Of a DNA stretch of 64,000 nucleotides, positions 1 through 13,527 are shown in pieces (positions within the stretch are counted from its first letter, which is position 1; every line of letters starts with the position of its first letter). The notes under the pieces were generated by a model. That model did no database searches. It was not told where the DNA came from and saw only the letters and a list, made by a program, of their open reading frames with translations. Both the position numbers and the translations under genes were made by a program. The stretch comes from Microglena sp. YARC (lineage: Eukaryota > Chlorophyta > Chlorophyceae > Chlamydomonadales > Chlamydomonadaceae): positions 39,830,435-39,894,434 of the forward strand of contig CM039465.1 in assembly GCA_022414725.1 (NCBI GenBank), given 5' to 3'.

Positions 1-3000
1 CCTATGTCCAGGTGTGTGGCTGTCTTCCTTCATGTCCTGAAAAGCTAAACCCTAAACCCTCCGTATGTCCAGTGTGTGGACTGTCTTTCTTCATGTCCTA
101 AACCCTAAACCCTAAACCCGTCCCTATGCCCCAGGTGTGTGGCTTGTCCTCCTTGCATGTCCTAAACCCTAACACGTCCCCTTGCCAAGGTGTGTTGCTG
201 TCCTCCTTGATGTCGCTAAACCCTTCCTCTTGCGCGCAATGTCCTAGACCCTTAACCCTAGTACGACCGTCCGTATGCCTCAGGTGGTGGTGTCTGTCTT
301 CTTCATACGCCATCCCCTATGTCCCAGCCAGGTGCTGTCTTCCTTCAATGTCCTAAACCCTAAAACACTTCGGTATGTCCAAGGGTGTGTGAACTATCCT
401 TCCTTCATGTCCTACTGAACTAAACCCGTCCCTATTGCCAGGTGTGTGGCTGTCTCATGTCCTAAACCCTAAAAAACCCGTCCCTATGCCCAGGTGTGGT
501 GGCTGTCTTCCTTCATGTTCCTAAACCCTAAAGACCCTAAACCCGTCAAAACCTTATGTCCAGGTGTTGTGACTGTCTTTTCTTCATGTCCTAACCCTAT
601 ACCCGTCCCTATGCCCAGGTGTGTGGCCCTCCTTCATGTCCTAGTCCCCCTATGACCAGGTGTGTGGCGTCTTCCTATCATGGTCCTAAACCCTTTGTCC
701 GTATGTCCTGTCTTACCGTTCATGTCCTAAAACCCTTAACCCTAAACCCATCCCTATGTCCAGGTGTGTGCTGTTTGTCTTCCTTCATGTCCTAAACCCT
801 AAACCCGTCGGTATGTCCAGGTGTGTGACTATGTTCCTTCATGTTCCTCCTAAACCCTAAAGCGGGGTGTTTTTCTCGTCCGTCACCTATGCCAGGTGTG
901 TGGCTGTCCTTCTTCATTCCTAAACCCTAAAAACCCGTCCCTATGCCCAGGTGTTGGCTATGTCTTCCTTCATGTCCTAAACCCTTCAAAACCCTAAACC
1001 CGTCCGTATGTACCAGGTGTGTGACTGTCTTTCCTTCATAAACCCTCCCTATGCCCCAGTCCTAAAACCCTTAACAGCCTAAACCCATTCCCTATGGTCC
1101 CAAGTTGTGTCTTCCTCATCCTAAACCCTTAACCCGTGGCTGTGTCTTCCTTCATGTCCTAAATCCCTAAACCCTCTTGTAGTCCAGGTGTGGACCTATG
1201 AACCCGTCCCAGGGTGGGCTTCTTCTTTCTTATCCTAAACCCTAAACCCGCCCAGGTGTGTGGCTGTCTTCCTTCATGTCCTAAACCCTTAAACCAAACC
1301 CGTCGTGTTGAACTGTAAACCCTGTCCAGGTGTGTGGTGTTCTGTCTTTCTTCATGTCCTAACCCTAAACCCTAAACCCGTCCCTATGCCGTAATCCACG
1401 TGTGTACCAATGGACTGTCCTCTTCATGTTCCTAAAACCCTAAACCCGCCCTTATGCCCAAGCCCACAGGTGTGGTGGCTGTCTTCTTGCATGTCCTAAA
1501 CCCTTTAAACCCGTCCCCTAATGCCCAGGTGTGTGGCTGTCTCTTCCTTTCATGTCCTATACCCTAAACCTAAACCCATCTATGCAGGTGTGTGGCTGTC
1601 TTCCTTCATGTCCTAAACCTTAAACCCTAAACCCATCCCTAATCTGTCTTTCCTTCCAGTCCGTGGTGTGGTGGCTGTATGGCCCTAGTGAGTGGCTGTC
1701 TTCTTCATGTCCTAGAAACCCTTAACCCTAAACCCGTCCGTATGTACAACATCCCCTAAGGCCAAGGTGTGTGGCCATGTTCCTAAACCTAAACCCGGCC
1801 CAGGTGTGTGGCTGTCTTTCCTTCATGTCCTATTTAAAACCCGTCGTATGTCTTCCTTCAGTAGAACCCTAAAACCCGTAACAGTGTTGTCTGTCTTCCT
1901 TCATTGTCCTATTACCCTAAACCTTAAACCCATCCCTATGTCCAGGTGTGTGGCTGTCTTCTCTTCATGCCTAAACCCTAAAACCCTAACCCGTCTGTAA
2001 TGTATGTCCAGGTGTGTGTGACTGTCTTGTCTTCATGTCCTAAACCCTAAACCCTAAACCCGTCCCATGCCGCAGGTGTGTGGGCTGTCTTCCTTCATTC
2101 CTTAACCCCTAAACCCCGTCCCTTTGCCCAGGTTAGAGTGGCTGCTCTTCCTTCTCATGTCCTAATCTCACCTCAAAAGAACCCTAACACCGCGTCCGTA
2201 TGTACAGGTGTGTGACTGTCTTCCTTCATGTCCTAAACCTCTGGGTAACCCTAAAGACCCCATCCCTTAATTTTCCAGGTGTGTGGCTGTCTTCCTTCAT
2301 GTCCTAAACCCTAAACCCTAAACCCGTCCGTATTTCCAGGTGTGTGACTGTCTTTCTTCATGTCCTAAACCCTAAACCCTAAACCCGCCCCTATGCCCAG
2401 GTGTGTGGACTGTCCTCCTTCATGTCCTAAACCCTAAACCCGTCCCTATGCCCAGGTGTGTGCTGTCTTCCCTTCATGTCCTAAACCCTTAACCCTAAAA
2501 TCCCGCACCTCCCTAATGCCCAGGGTTGTGGCTGACTTCTTTCGATGTCCTAAACAACCTTAACCCTTAAACCCATCCCTATGTCCGAGGTGTGGTGGCT
2601 GTCGCCTCTCATGTCCTAAACCCTAAAGCCCGTCGGTATGTCCAGGTGTGTGGACTATCTTCCTTCAGTCCTAAACCCTAAACCCTGGGAAAACCCGTTC
2701 CTATGCCAGGTGTTGTGGCTGGCCTGGTGTTCTTTCTTGCAGTGTCCTAAACCCTAAACCCGTCCCTATGCCCAGGTGTGTGGCTGTCTTCCTTCATGTC
2801 CTAAACCGCCTAGACCTAAACTAGTCCTTAATGGACAGGTGTGGGCTGTGCTTTCCTTCACTTTCCGTATACCCTTAACCGCCTAAACCGATCCCTGATG
2901 TCCAGTGTTGTGTCTGTCTTTCGCTTCATGTTCCTTAAACGCCTAAACCTAAAACCCCCGTAGGTGTCCAGGGTATGGCTGGCTCCTGTTCAGGCCCAAA

Positions 3001-4737
3001 CCCTAAAACCCTAACCGTCCGCTATGCCCAGGTGGTGGCTGTCCCTTCATGTCGCTAACCCAAACCTTTCCCTAGTGCCCAGTGTGGCATAGATGCTTCC
3101 TTCATGTCCTAAACCCGTAATCCCTAAACCTCATCCTAGGTCCAGGTGTTTGCTGGTCTTCCTCATGTCCTAAACCCGTAAAACCCGGTCCGAGGTATTC
3201 CAAGGTGGTGACTATTCTCCTCGTCATTTGTCTAAATGCGCTAAACCCTAAAACCCGCGCGCTTGATGCCCAGGCGTGTGTGCGTCTTCGCTCGGAGTGT
3301 CCTAGAAACCGCTGTAAGCGCCTAAAGACGCTGTCCGTATGACGGGGGGTGGGTGGGCGGTCTGTCCGTGCATGTCGCTAAACCCTAAACCTGTAAACCT
3401 GTACCTGATGTCAGGTGTTGGCATGTTGGGCCTTGCACTGGTCGCCAGAAACTGGTCCTAAATCCCTGAGAACCGTCGGTATGGCCGAGGGGGGTTACGT
3501 GTCTTCCTCGATGGTGGTAAACGGCGGAGGAAGGCCCGTTAAGCCGCGGTCGGGACGCGGTCCAGGGGGGGGGTGTGGTTGGCGGTCCTTGCAGGGTGGG
3601 CGGGGCGGGAAGAGGCGCGCGGGGGGGGGGAGAGCGGCGGAGATGGCGAGGGGCGGTGGGGCGGGGGGGCGGCGAGGTTATGCGGGGCCTGGGGAGTGAC
3701 CTGAAACCCTAAACGCGGGGTCGCCCATTCTCAATGGTTGGCGGGTCTGCCTTCATGGTCCCTGGAACCCAAACCCTGTCGATTTCCATGTTTGACTATC
3801 GTTACCTCATTCCTAACGCTCTAACCGACCTCATCCGGTGGGTGCCTGTCTTCCTTGCAGTCCTAAAACCCTAAACCGTCCCCAACCCAGGTGGAGGGCT
3901 GGTCTCTTCGTTCGCTAAACCTAGCCCGTAACCCGTCCTTGATTACAGTGTGCTATGTCTTCCTCATGTCCTATACACAACCCTGATGAACCCATCCCTA
4001 GTCAGGTTTGACTGGGCTTCCTTCGATTATCCCTCTAAACCAACCCTAACCCGTCACGTACGTCCAGGTTGTGGAGCTGTGTTTATGCATTCCTAAACCC
4101 TTAACCCTAAAACCCGTCCCTGATGCCCAGTTGCTGTCCATCGCTTCATTTCCCCAAACCCTAAACCCCCCTAGCCCGAGGTGGTTTGTGTCTTCTCATG
4201 TCCCAAACTTAACCCATAACGCCCCCTATCCAAGGGTGTGCTGTCTCCCTTCCATTTCCTAAACCCTAACCCTAAACCGCATCCCTAGTGTCAGTGCTTG
4301 GACGTCTTGCCTTATGTCCAAACCCAACCCGTAGTCAGGTGTGATATCTTCCTTCATCGTAAACCTAACCCTAACCCGTCCCTGAGTCCAGTGGCGTGCG
4401 CCTTCAATTCCTAGAAGCCCTAACCCGAACTCCGTCGCCGATGCCGCAGTGGGTGTCTGTCTTTCAGCGCTAAACCTAACCCTAACCCATTCCCTTGCCA
4501 GGGGGTGTTCTGCCTTCATCCTAAACCCAACCTTCTATGTCCATGATGGGACTATCCTTACTGCCTAAACCCCACACCCAAACCCGTCCCATCCGAGGTT
4601 TCTCTTCCTCGCCCTAAACCCTAACCCCTGCCCGTGCTGTCTTCCTCAAGTCCTAAACCTACCCTAAACCCATCCTAGTACAGGGTGTGTCGCTTCTTCC
4701 CTTCACTTCCGATTACCCCTAAACCACCCAATCTCCC
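1..4737. repeat. Degenerate subtelomeric repeat array with CCCTAAA telomere motifs
   Basis: The stretch is a tandem array of roughly 55-65 bp units. Each has two or three CCTAAAC-type telomere motifs followed by a non-telomeric block resembling CCCGTCCCTATGCCCAGG, then TGTGTGGCTGTCTTCC and TTCATGT. At least three variants recur: GTCCCTATGCCC, ATCCCTATGTCC and GTCCGTATGTCC, the last often followed by TGTGACTGTC. The C-rich strand reads left to right, so the chromosome end lies to the left. Units are cleaner near 2280-2480 and full of small insertions and deletions elsewhere; 3200-3720 becomes very G-rich. The density of indels could be biological decay or uncorrected long-read error. Reading frames here are chance products of the repeat. 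Confidence 0.9.
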
Positions 4738-5737
4738 NNNNNNNNNNNNNNNNNNNNNNNNNNNNNNNNNNNNNNNNNNNNNNNNNNNNNNNNNNNNNNN
4801 NNNNNNNNNNNNNNNNNNNNNNNNNNNNNNNNNNNNNNNNNNNNNNNNNNNNNNNNNNNNNNNNNNNNNNNNNNNNNNNNNNNNNNNNNNNNNNNNNNNN
4901 NNNNNNNNNNNNNNNNNNNNNNNNNNNNNNNNNNNNNNNNNNNNNNNNNNNNNNNNNNNNNNNNNNNNNNNNNNNNNNNNNNNNNNNNNNNNNNNNNNNN
5001 NNNNNNNNNNNNNNNNNNNNNNNNNNNNNNNNNNNNNNNNNNNNNNNNNNNNNNNNNNNNNNNNNNNNNNNNNNNNNNNNNNNNNNNNNNNNNNNNNNNN
5101 NNNNNNNNNNNNNNNNNNNNNNNNNNNNNNNNNNNNNNNNNNNNNNNNNNNNNNNNNNNNNNNNNNNNNNNNNNNNNNNNNNNNNNNNNNNNNNNNNNNN
5201 NNNNNNNNNNNNNNNNNNNNNNNNNNNNNNNNNNNNNNNNNNNNNNNNNNNNNNNNNNNNNNNNNNNNNNNNNNNNNNNNNNNNNNNNNNNNNNNNNNNN
5301 NNNNNNNNNNNNNNNNNNNNNNNNNNNNNNNNNNNNNNNNNNNNNNNNNNNNNNNNNNNNNNNNNNNNNNNNNNNNNNNNNNNNNNNNNNNNNNNNNNNN
5401 NNNNNNNNNNNNNNNNNNNNNNNNNNNNNNNNNNNNNNNNNNNNNNNNNNNNNNNNNNNNNNNNNNNNNNNNNNNNNNNNNNNNNNNNNNNNNNNNNNNN
5501 NNNNNNNNNNNNNNNNNNNNNNNNNNNNNNNNNNNNNNNNNNNNNNNNNNNNNNNNNNNNNNNNNNNNNNNNNNNNNNNNNNNNNNNNNNNNNNNNNNNN
5601 NNNNNNNNNNNNNNNNNNNNNNNNNNNNNNNNNNNNNNNNNNNNNNNNNNNNNNNNNNNNNNNNNNNNNNNNNNNNNNNNNNNNNNNNNNNNNNNNNNNN
5701 NNNNNNNNNNNNNNNNNNNNNNNNNNNNNNNNNNNNN
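4738..5737. other. Assembly gap of 1000 N
   Basis: Exactly 1000 consecutive N, the usual placeholder for a scaffold gap of unknown size. The subtelomeric array ends directly at it and ordinary sequence begins on the other side, so the link between the two is a scaffolding inference. Confidence 0.99.
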
Positions 5738-8600
5738 CGCCAGGTGGTAGCTAGGTAGATGACGAGGTGGGTATGACAAGCAGGTGAGGACGAATGTGTG
5801 AAGTAGATGGAAAGTTGAAGGGTAGCCACTATCAGTAGACAGTGCCGTAGAGGCCGTGGGAGAGCTTAAAGATTATAAAGGAGTCCACGTTTGGAGTTAG
5901 CGGTATTGGACACCCGGTGTGGGTTACGCTCACACAAGTAATTTACCGAGAACTCACGTCATAGCCAGTGCAGCTTAATACGGCGGTTTTTTGCACTCCC
6001 CGGTTTGGGAGCACCGGCCAATACAGTGGTAAGAAAAAACTAGAAGGGGGCGCAGGCGGTCTGTTGCTAGTCCCGCGGTATCGACCTGGGTAGGCTTCAT
6101 ACAGCGTTTGCAACTGTAAAATACTCTGGAAACTAGTACTTATGTCGCTACTTAGAGAGTATGACTGCTTTACTGTGTTCGCACAGTTTGAGGGCACAGG
6201 ATCTACTGAAGTGTCAAGAGTTGTCATAGAAGTCATAAAGCGTGCCACGCGAGTACGATCGTTCCTGTCTTCCAAGTTAGATAGACACGCGTCTTCGGTC
6301 ACTCGCATTCATAGTGAAACAAAGGTAATGGCAGATACGATGCGATAGGCCTTTACTAATTCAACATGCTGCGGCTGTCTTATGTGTAATAAACTTAGTA
6401 GCCATGGTTGAATACATCCAGAGGCAGTATCCAAGCTCAAAGAACCCCGAGTTTTTAATCGAGGTACATACATGCGTCAGGAGAGGTCCTTATGTTCAGG
6501 TAGGGTACGGCCGATGAGCCGTCCTCAATTCTCACCTTCCAAATGCCGTACACGTATCTCGTGGAAGGGGGCGTACCTAGTCCCGCGGAGACCGTTTGCC
6601 CCAGACCGAGGCCCGCCCTGGGGATGGTCCTCTTCCTTAGCTCCAGCGTGCCATGATCAATTCTGCGAGATCCTCAGGGCTCCATGTGCAAATGGCCATT
6701 GTCGTGGATGAGTCGCACTGCGGCGTCATCGTCTGCTTCGATGTAGGCCCTTGAAAGTCCGCGTGTGTGCAGCGACCCCCCAGGATGTGGCCGCTCCGTC
6801 CTCACAAGGTGAATGGCAAGATGTAGAGAGATGAGGAGATATAGTAGGGTGGGTGAGTATGGTAATTATAAGGAGTTTCGCAGGCGCGAATGCAAAGTTT
6901 CGGCGTTACACAGTCTACCCCACGCGGGCTTTTTAAAGGAGTGCGAATTTAGTTTTATGCTGGAAAGGGTTGAGGAATCACATATAAATTTGTTTACTTG
7001 CTTGAGGAAGTGGTGGGGGTGTTCATCAGCAGGTGGTTGCTAAATCCGTTTTGAGAGCGGGTGTTTTTTGACCAAGGTGGGCGCTAGTGGGAACTGGGTT
7101 CAGAGGTGATACCGTGTGTAAAGGTTGGGGTGCTAATCAATCTTTGGGGGAGTATCTCCCATGGGTCGTACGAAGAAGGTTGAAGCTGTAGGCCCGTAAA
7201 CATTGTTGGCGCGGGGGATTTCCCAGTGTTATCAGTAACAATTGAGTTGAGGTAGGGTGCGTCAGCTGCCTTGCGTGCAGACTGTGTCTGATGCTGCTCA
7301 TTTCACGGATACTGTGTTGTGGAAGCTGTGACTTTACAAAGCGGTGGTGTGTGAGTAAATCGCAGGGATATGCGTTGGATGAGGGTTGTCTTTTGATGGA
7401 TTGATTGAGTATATGGTCAGTTATTATTTATGATTGTAATGGAACGGTTTGTTGGTGGTGGGGTCGGATGATCATATTTTTTATAAGTTGATAGAGAGCT
7501 AGCGCGCTTGCTCTGTGTGACGGGTAGAGATTTGTCATAATCAATAGTTGAGAAGCGAGACTTGGTGGATGGCTACCTAATTTATGCCCGGCTTGTTAGT
7601 TCTTGTGGGTGCCGTAATTCCCCCAGGGTTGATGGCTAGTTGTTTGTCCTGCAGCGCGTGACATATACTGGCAGGGGCACGCTAATATACTTCGCTAGGG
7701 TGCCCTGGTTTACTCTTTCTTTTAGGCTACATGTCCCTGTGTAGACGCTTGGAGGAGCAGAGGAGAGGGGTAGGCAAGCGTACAAACAACAGGGTGGGTA
7801 ATGGTTAGCCGAGGAGAGGGCGGAGGTGTTGGTCGGAGTGGAGGTTTGCCAGGGTGCGATTTTTGGAGAGATTTAAGGTTCCGAGCGGTCAAGGTGGATG
7901 ACATAGTTCCAGCACTTCGACAGATCACACGCTGATAGGGAGGTGGTGTGATAGTAGAGGCTCCCAGGCATGAGGGAGGTTGGCATGTAGGATTCTCGCA
8001 TTGCGTCAATAAAATCTGGGAGTTTAGGAAAGTAAGCGATATTCTGGACTGTGAGGGTCTCGCATATCAAGACTGACGCGCTCCTAGTCGTCTTCTCGCA
8101 GCTCGGATGCGTGGGCGGTGTGAGTATTTTGCTGCAGTCAAATTCTCAGAGGTAGTATAAAATTCAGACTGTGGTCTAGAGTCAATGTAGTTGAATCCAG
8201 GAGCTGATGAAAGGAGAGTTTTGCTAGGGGGCAGGCAAGGTCATCAGGGGAGGAAGCATCCAGGTGTGCAGGTAGGGCTCTGAGAGCTATTTCGCAGGTC
8301 AGCACTGGCTAGAGCCCACCTTAGATGCGCTTGGTGTGCTTTGTGTGGTGGAAATTGGGAATGTCACAAGTGAGCCTTCGCAGTCAGATGGTAAAGCAAA
8401 GGGGTCTTGGTTGACCAAAGATTGTGGTCCGGCAGGGTGGTAGAAAGAGAAGCTGTGAGGCTTTTGGTCGTAGCAGAGGATTGGGAGGTACGGCATGGTG
8501 AGTAATGCCCAGAGCAGCCTGCTTGCTTGGTAGAGGAACGGGAGACCAGAACGTTAGTGGCAGCAGGAGCAGTCTGTATCTGGTGAAGAGGGCACTAAGT
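5738..8600. other. Unassigned sequence, no recognisable gene
   Basis: Only short overlapping reading frames occur (for example 6142-6348 plus and 5943-6308 minus). None shows a known domain, a convincing codon pattern or splice structure. From about 7.7 kb the composition becomes G/T-rich on the plus strand, like the LINE to the right, so 7.7-8.6 kb may be the decayed 3' part of that element. I see no tRNA, rRNA or tandem array here. Confidence 0.5.
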
Positions 8601-10699
8601 CGTGTGGTGATGGTTCCTTCTTGGGTCAGTTGGGTTCATTTGTAGGGTGGTGATTTTTAAAGTGGTCATAGTTTGTTTAACAAGAGAGGTGAGCCTGTCG
8701 TTGGGAATGTGCCCAAAGACAGTGACTGTGGGGGGTTATAAAGATATGGAAGCGTTGGTAATGTGTGTGTGTGTGGATTGGTCATCCAAAAGTAGTGAGG
8801 GATGCTGTTTGTATATAATGTAGGCTGAGGGTGGTTGAATGTCCCAGTCTGGGTTCTGTCGGTGTGTGTCAATGTGCAAAAGTTTGTGTACCAGATTATG
8901 ATTGTCAGATTAAATCTGGGGAGATGGCCCATTGGCCTTAATTGCTGGAGGTTAGTGAGGTGGATGTCCTTCCTGGGATTGAGGTGTGTGGTTACCGGAG
9001 CAGTGGTTTTAAAGATGTGGGCTAATTGGTCATATGCTGGTTGTCCACCAGTTCAACAAGGTGAGCCGCATGGTGAGATTGAGGGTTTCCAATGTATGGT
9101 GGAGGTGTGGAGAGGTAAGAGTGTGCAGTGGTGGATGCTGTAATTCCCCATGCGTGTGTAGGAGTTGATATGGGCGTTTGTGCATGATGGTTGGGGCCAT
9201 TGGACGTGGACAACGGTGGTGGTGGCAAGTTTGTCGTCGCTGGTAGAGAGCGCTTGCCCGCAGCTCGTAATGTGGCAGGGCTCTGTACTGATATCCGTAA
9301 GTAAGGTGAAGAGCGCGCGCCGGTGGTGCAGGTGCGCTGCTGTCGGGGGAATGTCATTTGGCTCGCGGATCCTATCAGGGTGCGAGGTGGAAGTTATTTT
9401 ATATGCGCGGTAGAATTTGGAGGAGGAGGAGTGTCGGATCCAAGATTTGCACAAGTAGTGGCGTGCTGACCAGGTGGCGTCACTGTTGGGCAGCCCCATG
9501 CTTGGTGGCGCGTGACTGCCTGCGATCTGCGTGGGCCACGAACCATTGGTTTCCTTCAGGTCCCAGTGGGGTCCGCTCGTAGTCTGCATCAGTAACGGTG
9601 GCGTGAGGTTGGTAGCGCTGGGTGAGTGGGGTGGAGGATTCGATAGGAGTAGGGAATTTAACGTTGTCTGTCGTGTTTCTGCGAAATTTGCGTAGCAGGC
9701 GCAAGTTGCCTGTGGGAGAGGGGGAGTGGGTCCGAGTGAGTTGGAGGAATGCGGTTTGGAGGGAGGAGAGGTGTGCGGTGAGGCGGTTTCAGGGATCGTT
9801 TGTGGTGTTCAGTAATTTTTTGTGTTAAGTCATAAGAGAGAGGTTGTAGTACTGATAAGATGAGTTCCCATGGGGGTGACACAGGTGTGGTAAGTGAGTA
9901 GAGTGTCCAGGTCGTGAAAGGGGTCATGAGTGAGACAGGATTGCCTGTGGTGGAAGAGGGAGAGAGTGTATGTTAAGTTGTCAAGAAGTTCTATGTCATT
10001 CTCAAGAAATTGTTATGTCAGATTTTTTTAATAATTTCCGCTGGCGGGCTAGGGACATAATTTAAGTTGCTTGCGGGATGAGAGAGAGAGGATCTAGAGT
10101 GGTCATGGTGGAGGTTGATTTGTCAAGAAGAGCCTGGTGAGAATTTCCAGGTGGACGCTTCGGTCGTTCATGGACTATGTGAGGGCTGTTGCAGTAATCT
10201 GAGTATATTCAGTGAGTAGAGAGGGCACCCTAGTCCTGCCTCTGTTTTTTTGGGGAGGATGAGTGCTCTTGTAGGAAAGGATCTAGGAAGGGAGCAGCAG
10301 AGTTTAACTGTTTTTAATACTGCTACTGGTCAATGACATGAATGTCAGTTAGTGAGAAGGGAGCTACTATCATGGGGTATTTAATAGCTGCTCTGACACA
10401 TTGTGAGATTATTCGTAGACATTGGGTGGGGGTTGCCCTATTTTTAGCTTTAGTGAGGATACTCAAGCTTTGTTGTGGATGGTTTCAATAGTAGAGTGAA
10501 GTTTGAGTTTCCAATTTAAGGTAAGTGAGATGTGAACCCCCAGGTATTTATAGGCTTGGTCTGGCGGCTGGTAGGGTAGCATAGGAATTACCTAAAGGAA
10601 TTTTTTCTAAGCCTTTGTTTGAGAGTGTTTGTTGTGAGTAGGTTGTGAGGGGTGTGATTTTGTGGAGTATGCCCACTAACCACACATTTAGTGGCGTTA

Positions 10700-11677
10700 A
10701 GAGGAATGCCGACCAGATACTAAAGTTTGAACTTTACCACATTGGATGCGAAGGTCCTCTGAGCTGCCGGTTAGGACGGCAAGTGTCGTCAGCATACCCA
10801 AGCTGCTGAGTGTGGTTTTCATCTGCTGTTGTGGAGGTAGGGATGCTGCTCTGTATCCTCGTCCTCCAGAACGGAGCCATCTGTGTAGGGGGTCTATGAA
10901 AAATAATGAAGAGTAAGGGGGAGAGAGTGTCTCCCTGGATAGTGCCCTAGTGATGGGGATAGGGGAGCCAGATGTATTGTTTAAGGAGGATATGTGTAGT
11001 AGAGTTTGTGGTAAATTCCTTTAATTGTATCTATAGTATCATGGGTATAAACCCAAGCTGTGCATAATGCAGAGAAGTTTTTGGTGATCAATCATGTTGA
11101 AGGCAGAGCTAAAGTCAAAGTAGGGCAGCATAAAGGTCTGGTGGAAGAGGGCAGCATCCTCAATGTTGTGGAGAAGGGTCAAGAGTTGTCTATAGGTACT
11201 TTTTGTCTTTTCTGAAACCCTCTTGGCAGGCACTAAGAAATGTGATTGGTTTCAGAGTAGGTAGTAATAGTGTTGGTAAATAACAAGAGAGGTCCAGAGT
11301 TTGGCTACAGCATTGTTAAGGCCTATTGGCCTGTAATTTTGGGGTAAGCATGGATCTGATTTTTTGTAGAGCATGACTGTGTGGGATATTTTCCAGCAGT
11401 CTGGTGTTTCTCCCAGGATCCATACTAGCTGCATGAGTTTGTGTATGGTGAGGTGCATTTCCTGTGGGAGGCACATAAGTAGTTCATTAGGTATGCCGTC
11501 TGGGCCTGTGGCTTTGTTAGTGGAGAGTTTCCTGATGCAGTCATCATATAGGTGGTTGAGGAGGAGAGATAGGTGTAAGGGGAGGCAGTGGTTTGTATGG
11601 AGTTGGGCTGGAGTTTCAAGGTGGTATTTGTCTGTGTGTGTTTCCATGGAGGGGAGTGGCATGTCGGGTATAATCAT
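10700..11677 (-). pseudogene. LINE reverse transcriptase domain, frameshifted
   Basis: Three minus-strand pieces rebuild the core of a LINE reverse transcriptase. The first (11677-11252) has the fingers motif NKATGPDGIPNELL and then QNYRPIGL. The second (11233-11039) has the palm motif A, YFDFSSAFNMIDH. Further on, about 10930-10900, is the block IQGDTLSPLLFIIF, and at 10796-10785 the catalytic YADD in the context LGYADDT. The order and spacing match non-LTR RTs. At least two frame changes separate the pieces, so no functional enzyme is encoded as assembled. The enzyme would copy element RNA at a nicked target site. Confidence 0.85.
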
Positions 11678-11811
11678 CTAAGATGGGTGGTGTGGGAGGT
11701 GACATAAGTTTACCCATGTGTTTGGTCAATACTTCCAGGAGACCCTGGGGTACTGGTGCTAAGTGTGTTTGAGGATGCATCCAGTAGGGCAGTGGGTGTG
11801 TGTGTGTAATT

Positions 11812-12575
11812 TTAAGGAGAGAAAATATACCTGTGAGTTTGTCGTGCCTGTGTGCTGAGGCGGCGTCTGAATTTCTTGATGGAGGCAGTTGCTCTCTCCT
11901 CTTTGAGTGCAGCCTGCATGTGACGTAGTTCTGTAATACTTTGTTTAATATCAGCAGTTAGGGAGAGGCAGTAGTCAGGGAGGAGTAAGTTTTGTAGGTG
12001 CTGTTGTATTTTAATTTTAGTGGTAGGTGAGTATGTGCCTGCCGTATGAGGTGTGCTTCTGAGCTCCATGTATTGTTGTTGGTCAAGGTGATTGGAGGCT
12101 GTTTCGAAGTGCTTTAATGTGTTTAATATGGTAGTTAAGACGTCTGTAGGTTTTAGCAGTTTGTCTGGGCAAAAAATTCCTGGTGTGCTAGACTTAATGG
12201 GGCAGATGTCAGTCATGGTGGAAAGAGCTTGGTGAAGAGTGATCATGCGATGATCTGCCATGCTGTTAAAGATTTTCTGGCATGGTGGCTGTGAGTTCTT
12301 GTTAATAGATTGGATGTGTGCAGATGTTTTTATCTTCTCCCAGTAAAGTTTGTGCTATAGTCCAGGCTTTATTTATGTTGATGTGGCTGTGTTTGAAATT
12401 GATGGAGAAATTTATTTGAGATTGCCTCTCTGGCTTTGGCCATGTCCTGTTGCTTGAGAGGGAGTTTGCAGTTGGGGTGTTGGATTGTGAGGTGGTGTGT
12501 CAAGGTTGGGAGGAGGAAAGAGAGAGGAGGTAATTTGTTGTTTTCCAGGGTCAAGTGGTCAAGTGTGTCTCCCAT
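11812..12575 (-). pseudogene. LINE ORF2 spacer between endonuclease and RT
   Basis: Two minus-strand frames (12575-12369 and 12261-11812) lie between the endonuclease and RT pieces. The second contains a helical, charged stretch with LRHMQAALKEERATASIKKFRR, plausible for the linker upstream of a LINE RT. No domain is recognised. Its inclusion in the element rests on position, strand and matching composition. Confidence 0.55.
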
Positions 12576-12636
12576 TTGGTGTGTGGTTTCTCTGTCACCA
12601 TGGTTGCAGGTGGGGGGGTGATGAGAATGATGTCAT

Positions 12637-13458
12637 CTATCCTGCTGCTGTAGGAGGTGTTGTCTGAGTAAGTATGGGGACGTGGTGATGGTTGGATGTG
12701 AATTGAATATTTATTAAGATGCTGGTAGTGAGGCTGGTCCTCCAGGTGATGGACTGTATTGCTTCTATCAGTAAGGTAGTAAGCTGCATTCCAGTCTCCC
12801 CTGCAATATAGTGGTGAGAGGGGTTCTGGGATATGATGTAGTGGATGTGTTCATAGATGCGGGCTCTTTTGGCAGGATCATTGCAGGGCATGTAGACACC
12901 TAGAATGTGAGTGATGTTGTTAATAGTTTGATGAGTGAGATGACCAGCTATGTCAGTGGGGATTTCATGTTTAATTAGGTGTGCAGTAAGAGTCTTTTTG
13001 ATAAGTGTGATGACTCCAGCTGAGCGGGTAACAATGTTGTCTGCATTGGTAGCTTGCTTAATGGTTTTGCTGCTGTGATGAAAGTGGTAGTCAAAGAGGT
13101 CTTGTTTTGATCATATTAATTATGCTGTATTGTTGGAGGTGAGTTTTGTTTCGGTGAGAATAGCAATGTCTGGCTCTTTGGTTCGAATATGGTCATAGAG
13201 TGTTTCCCAGGATGTGAAGATGCCTCTGCAGTTGGAAGTGATAATGTTAGTGAGATAGAGTGCAGTTTGCTGTTGTTGAACAGGGTGTGAAGTAGTATGA
13301 GTGATTTTAATTCTTTTTGTTGGAAGGATTTTAGTGGTGGGTCTGGGGAGAGCAGGTTTCTTGGTAGGAGGTTCTGCTCCAAAGATTCTGCGTTGGCGAA
13401 ACTTAGTGAAGTCAGGAAGGACGACTTTGCTGGGTATAGGGAGAGGTGTGTTGTGCAT
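12637..13458 (-). pseudogene. LINE APE-type endonuclease domain, frameshifted
   Basis: The frame 13458-13120 ends with a typical N-terminal half of an exonuclease-endonuclease-phosphatase domain: NIITSNCRGIFTSWETL, then EPDIAILTETKL. The NCRG segment and the TETK segment with its catalytic glutamate are the conserved first blocks of LINE endonucleases. The frame 12891-12637 begins MPCNDPAKRARIYEHIH, which fits the later part of the fold. They are in different frames with a gap, so the gene is broken. This domain would nick genomic DNA to prime reverse transcription. Confidence 0.8.
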
Positions 13459-13527
13459 CTGGTGTGTGCAAAGGTGTGAGAGTTTTGTAGTTAAATGATT
13501 TTTCTTTGTAGGGGATGTTTTTTGTTT

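Noticed and set aside
4675..5829. Long open frames spanning the N region
   Set aside because: They exist only because the 1000 N are read as open; flanking sequence is repeat or unassigned.
5943..6711. Short frames right of the gap as genes
   Set aside because: Overlapping frames on both strands of similar length, no domain, no splice context and no repeat support.
9053..9589. RNase H or restriction-like endonuclease of the LINE
   Set aside because: The position fits, but I could not identify the conserved acidic residues or a CCHC motif, so I left it unassigned.
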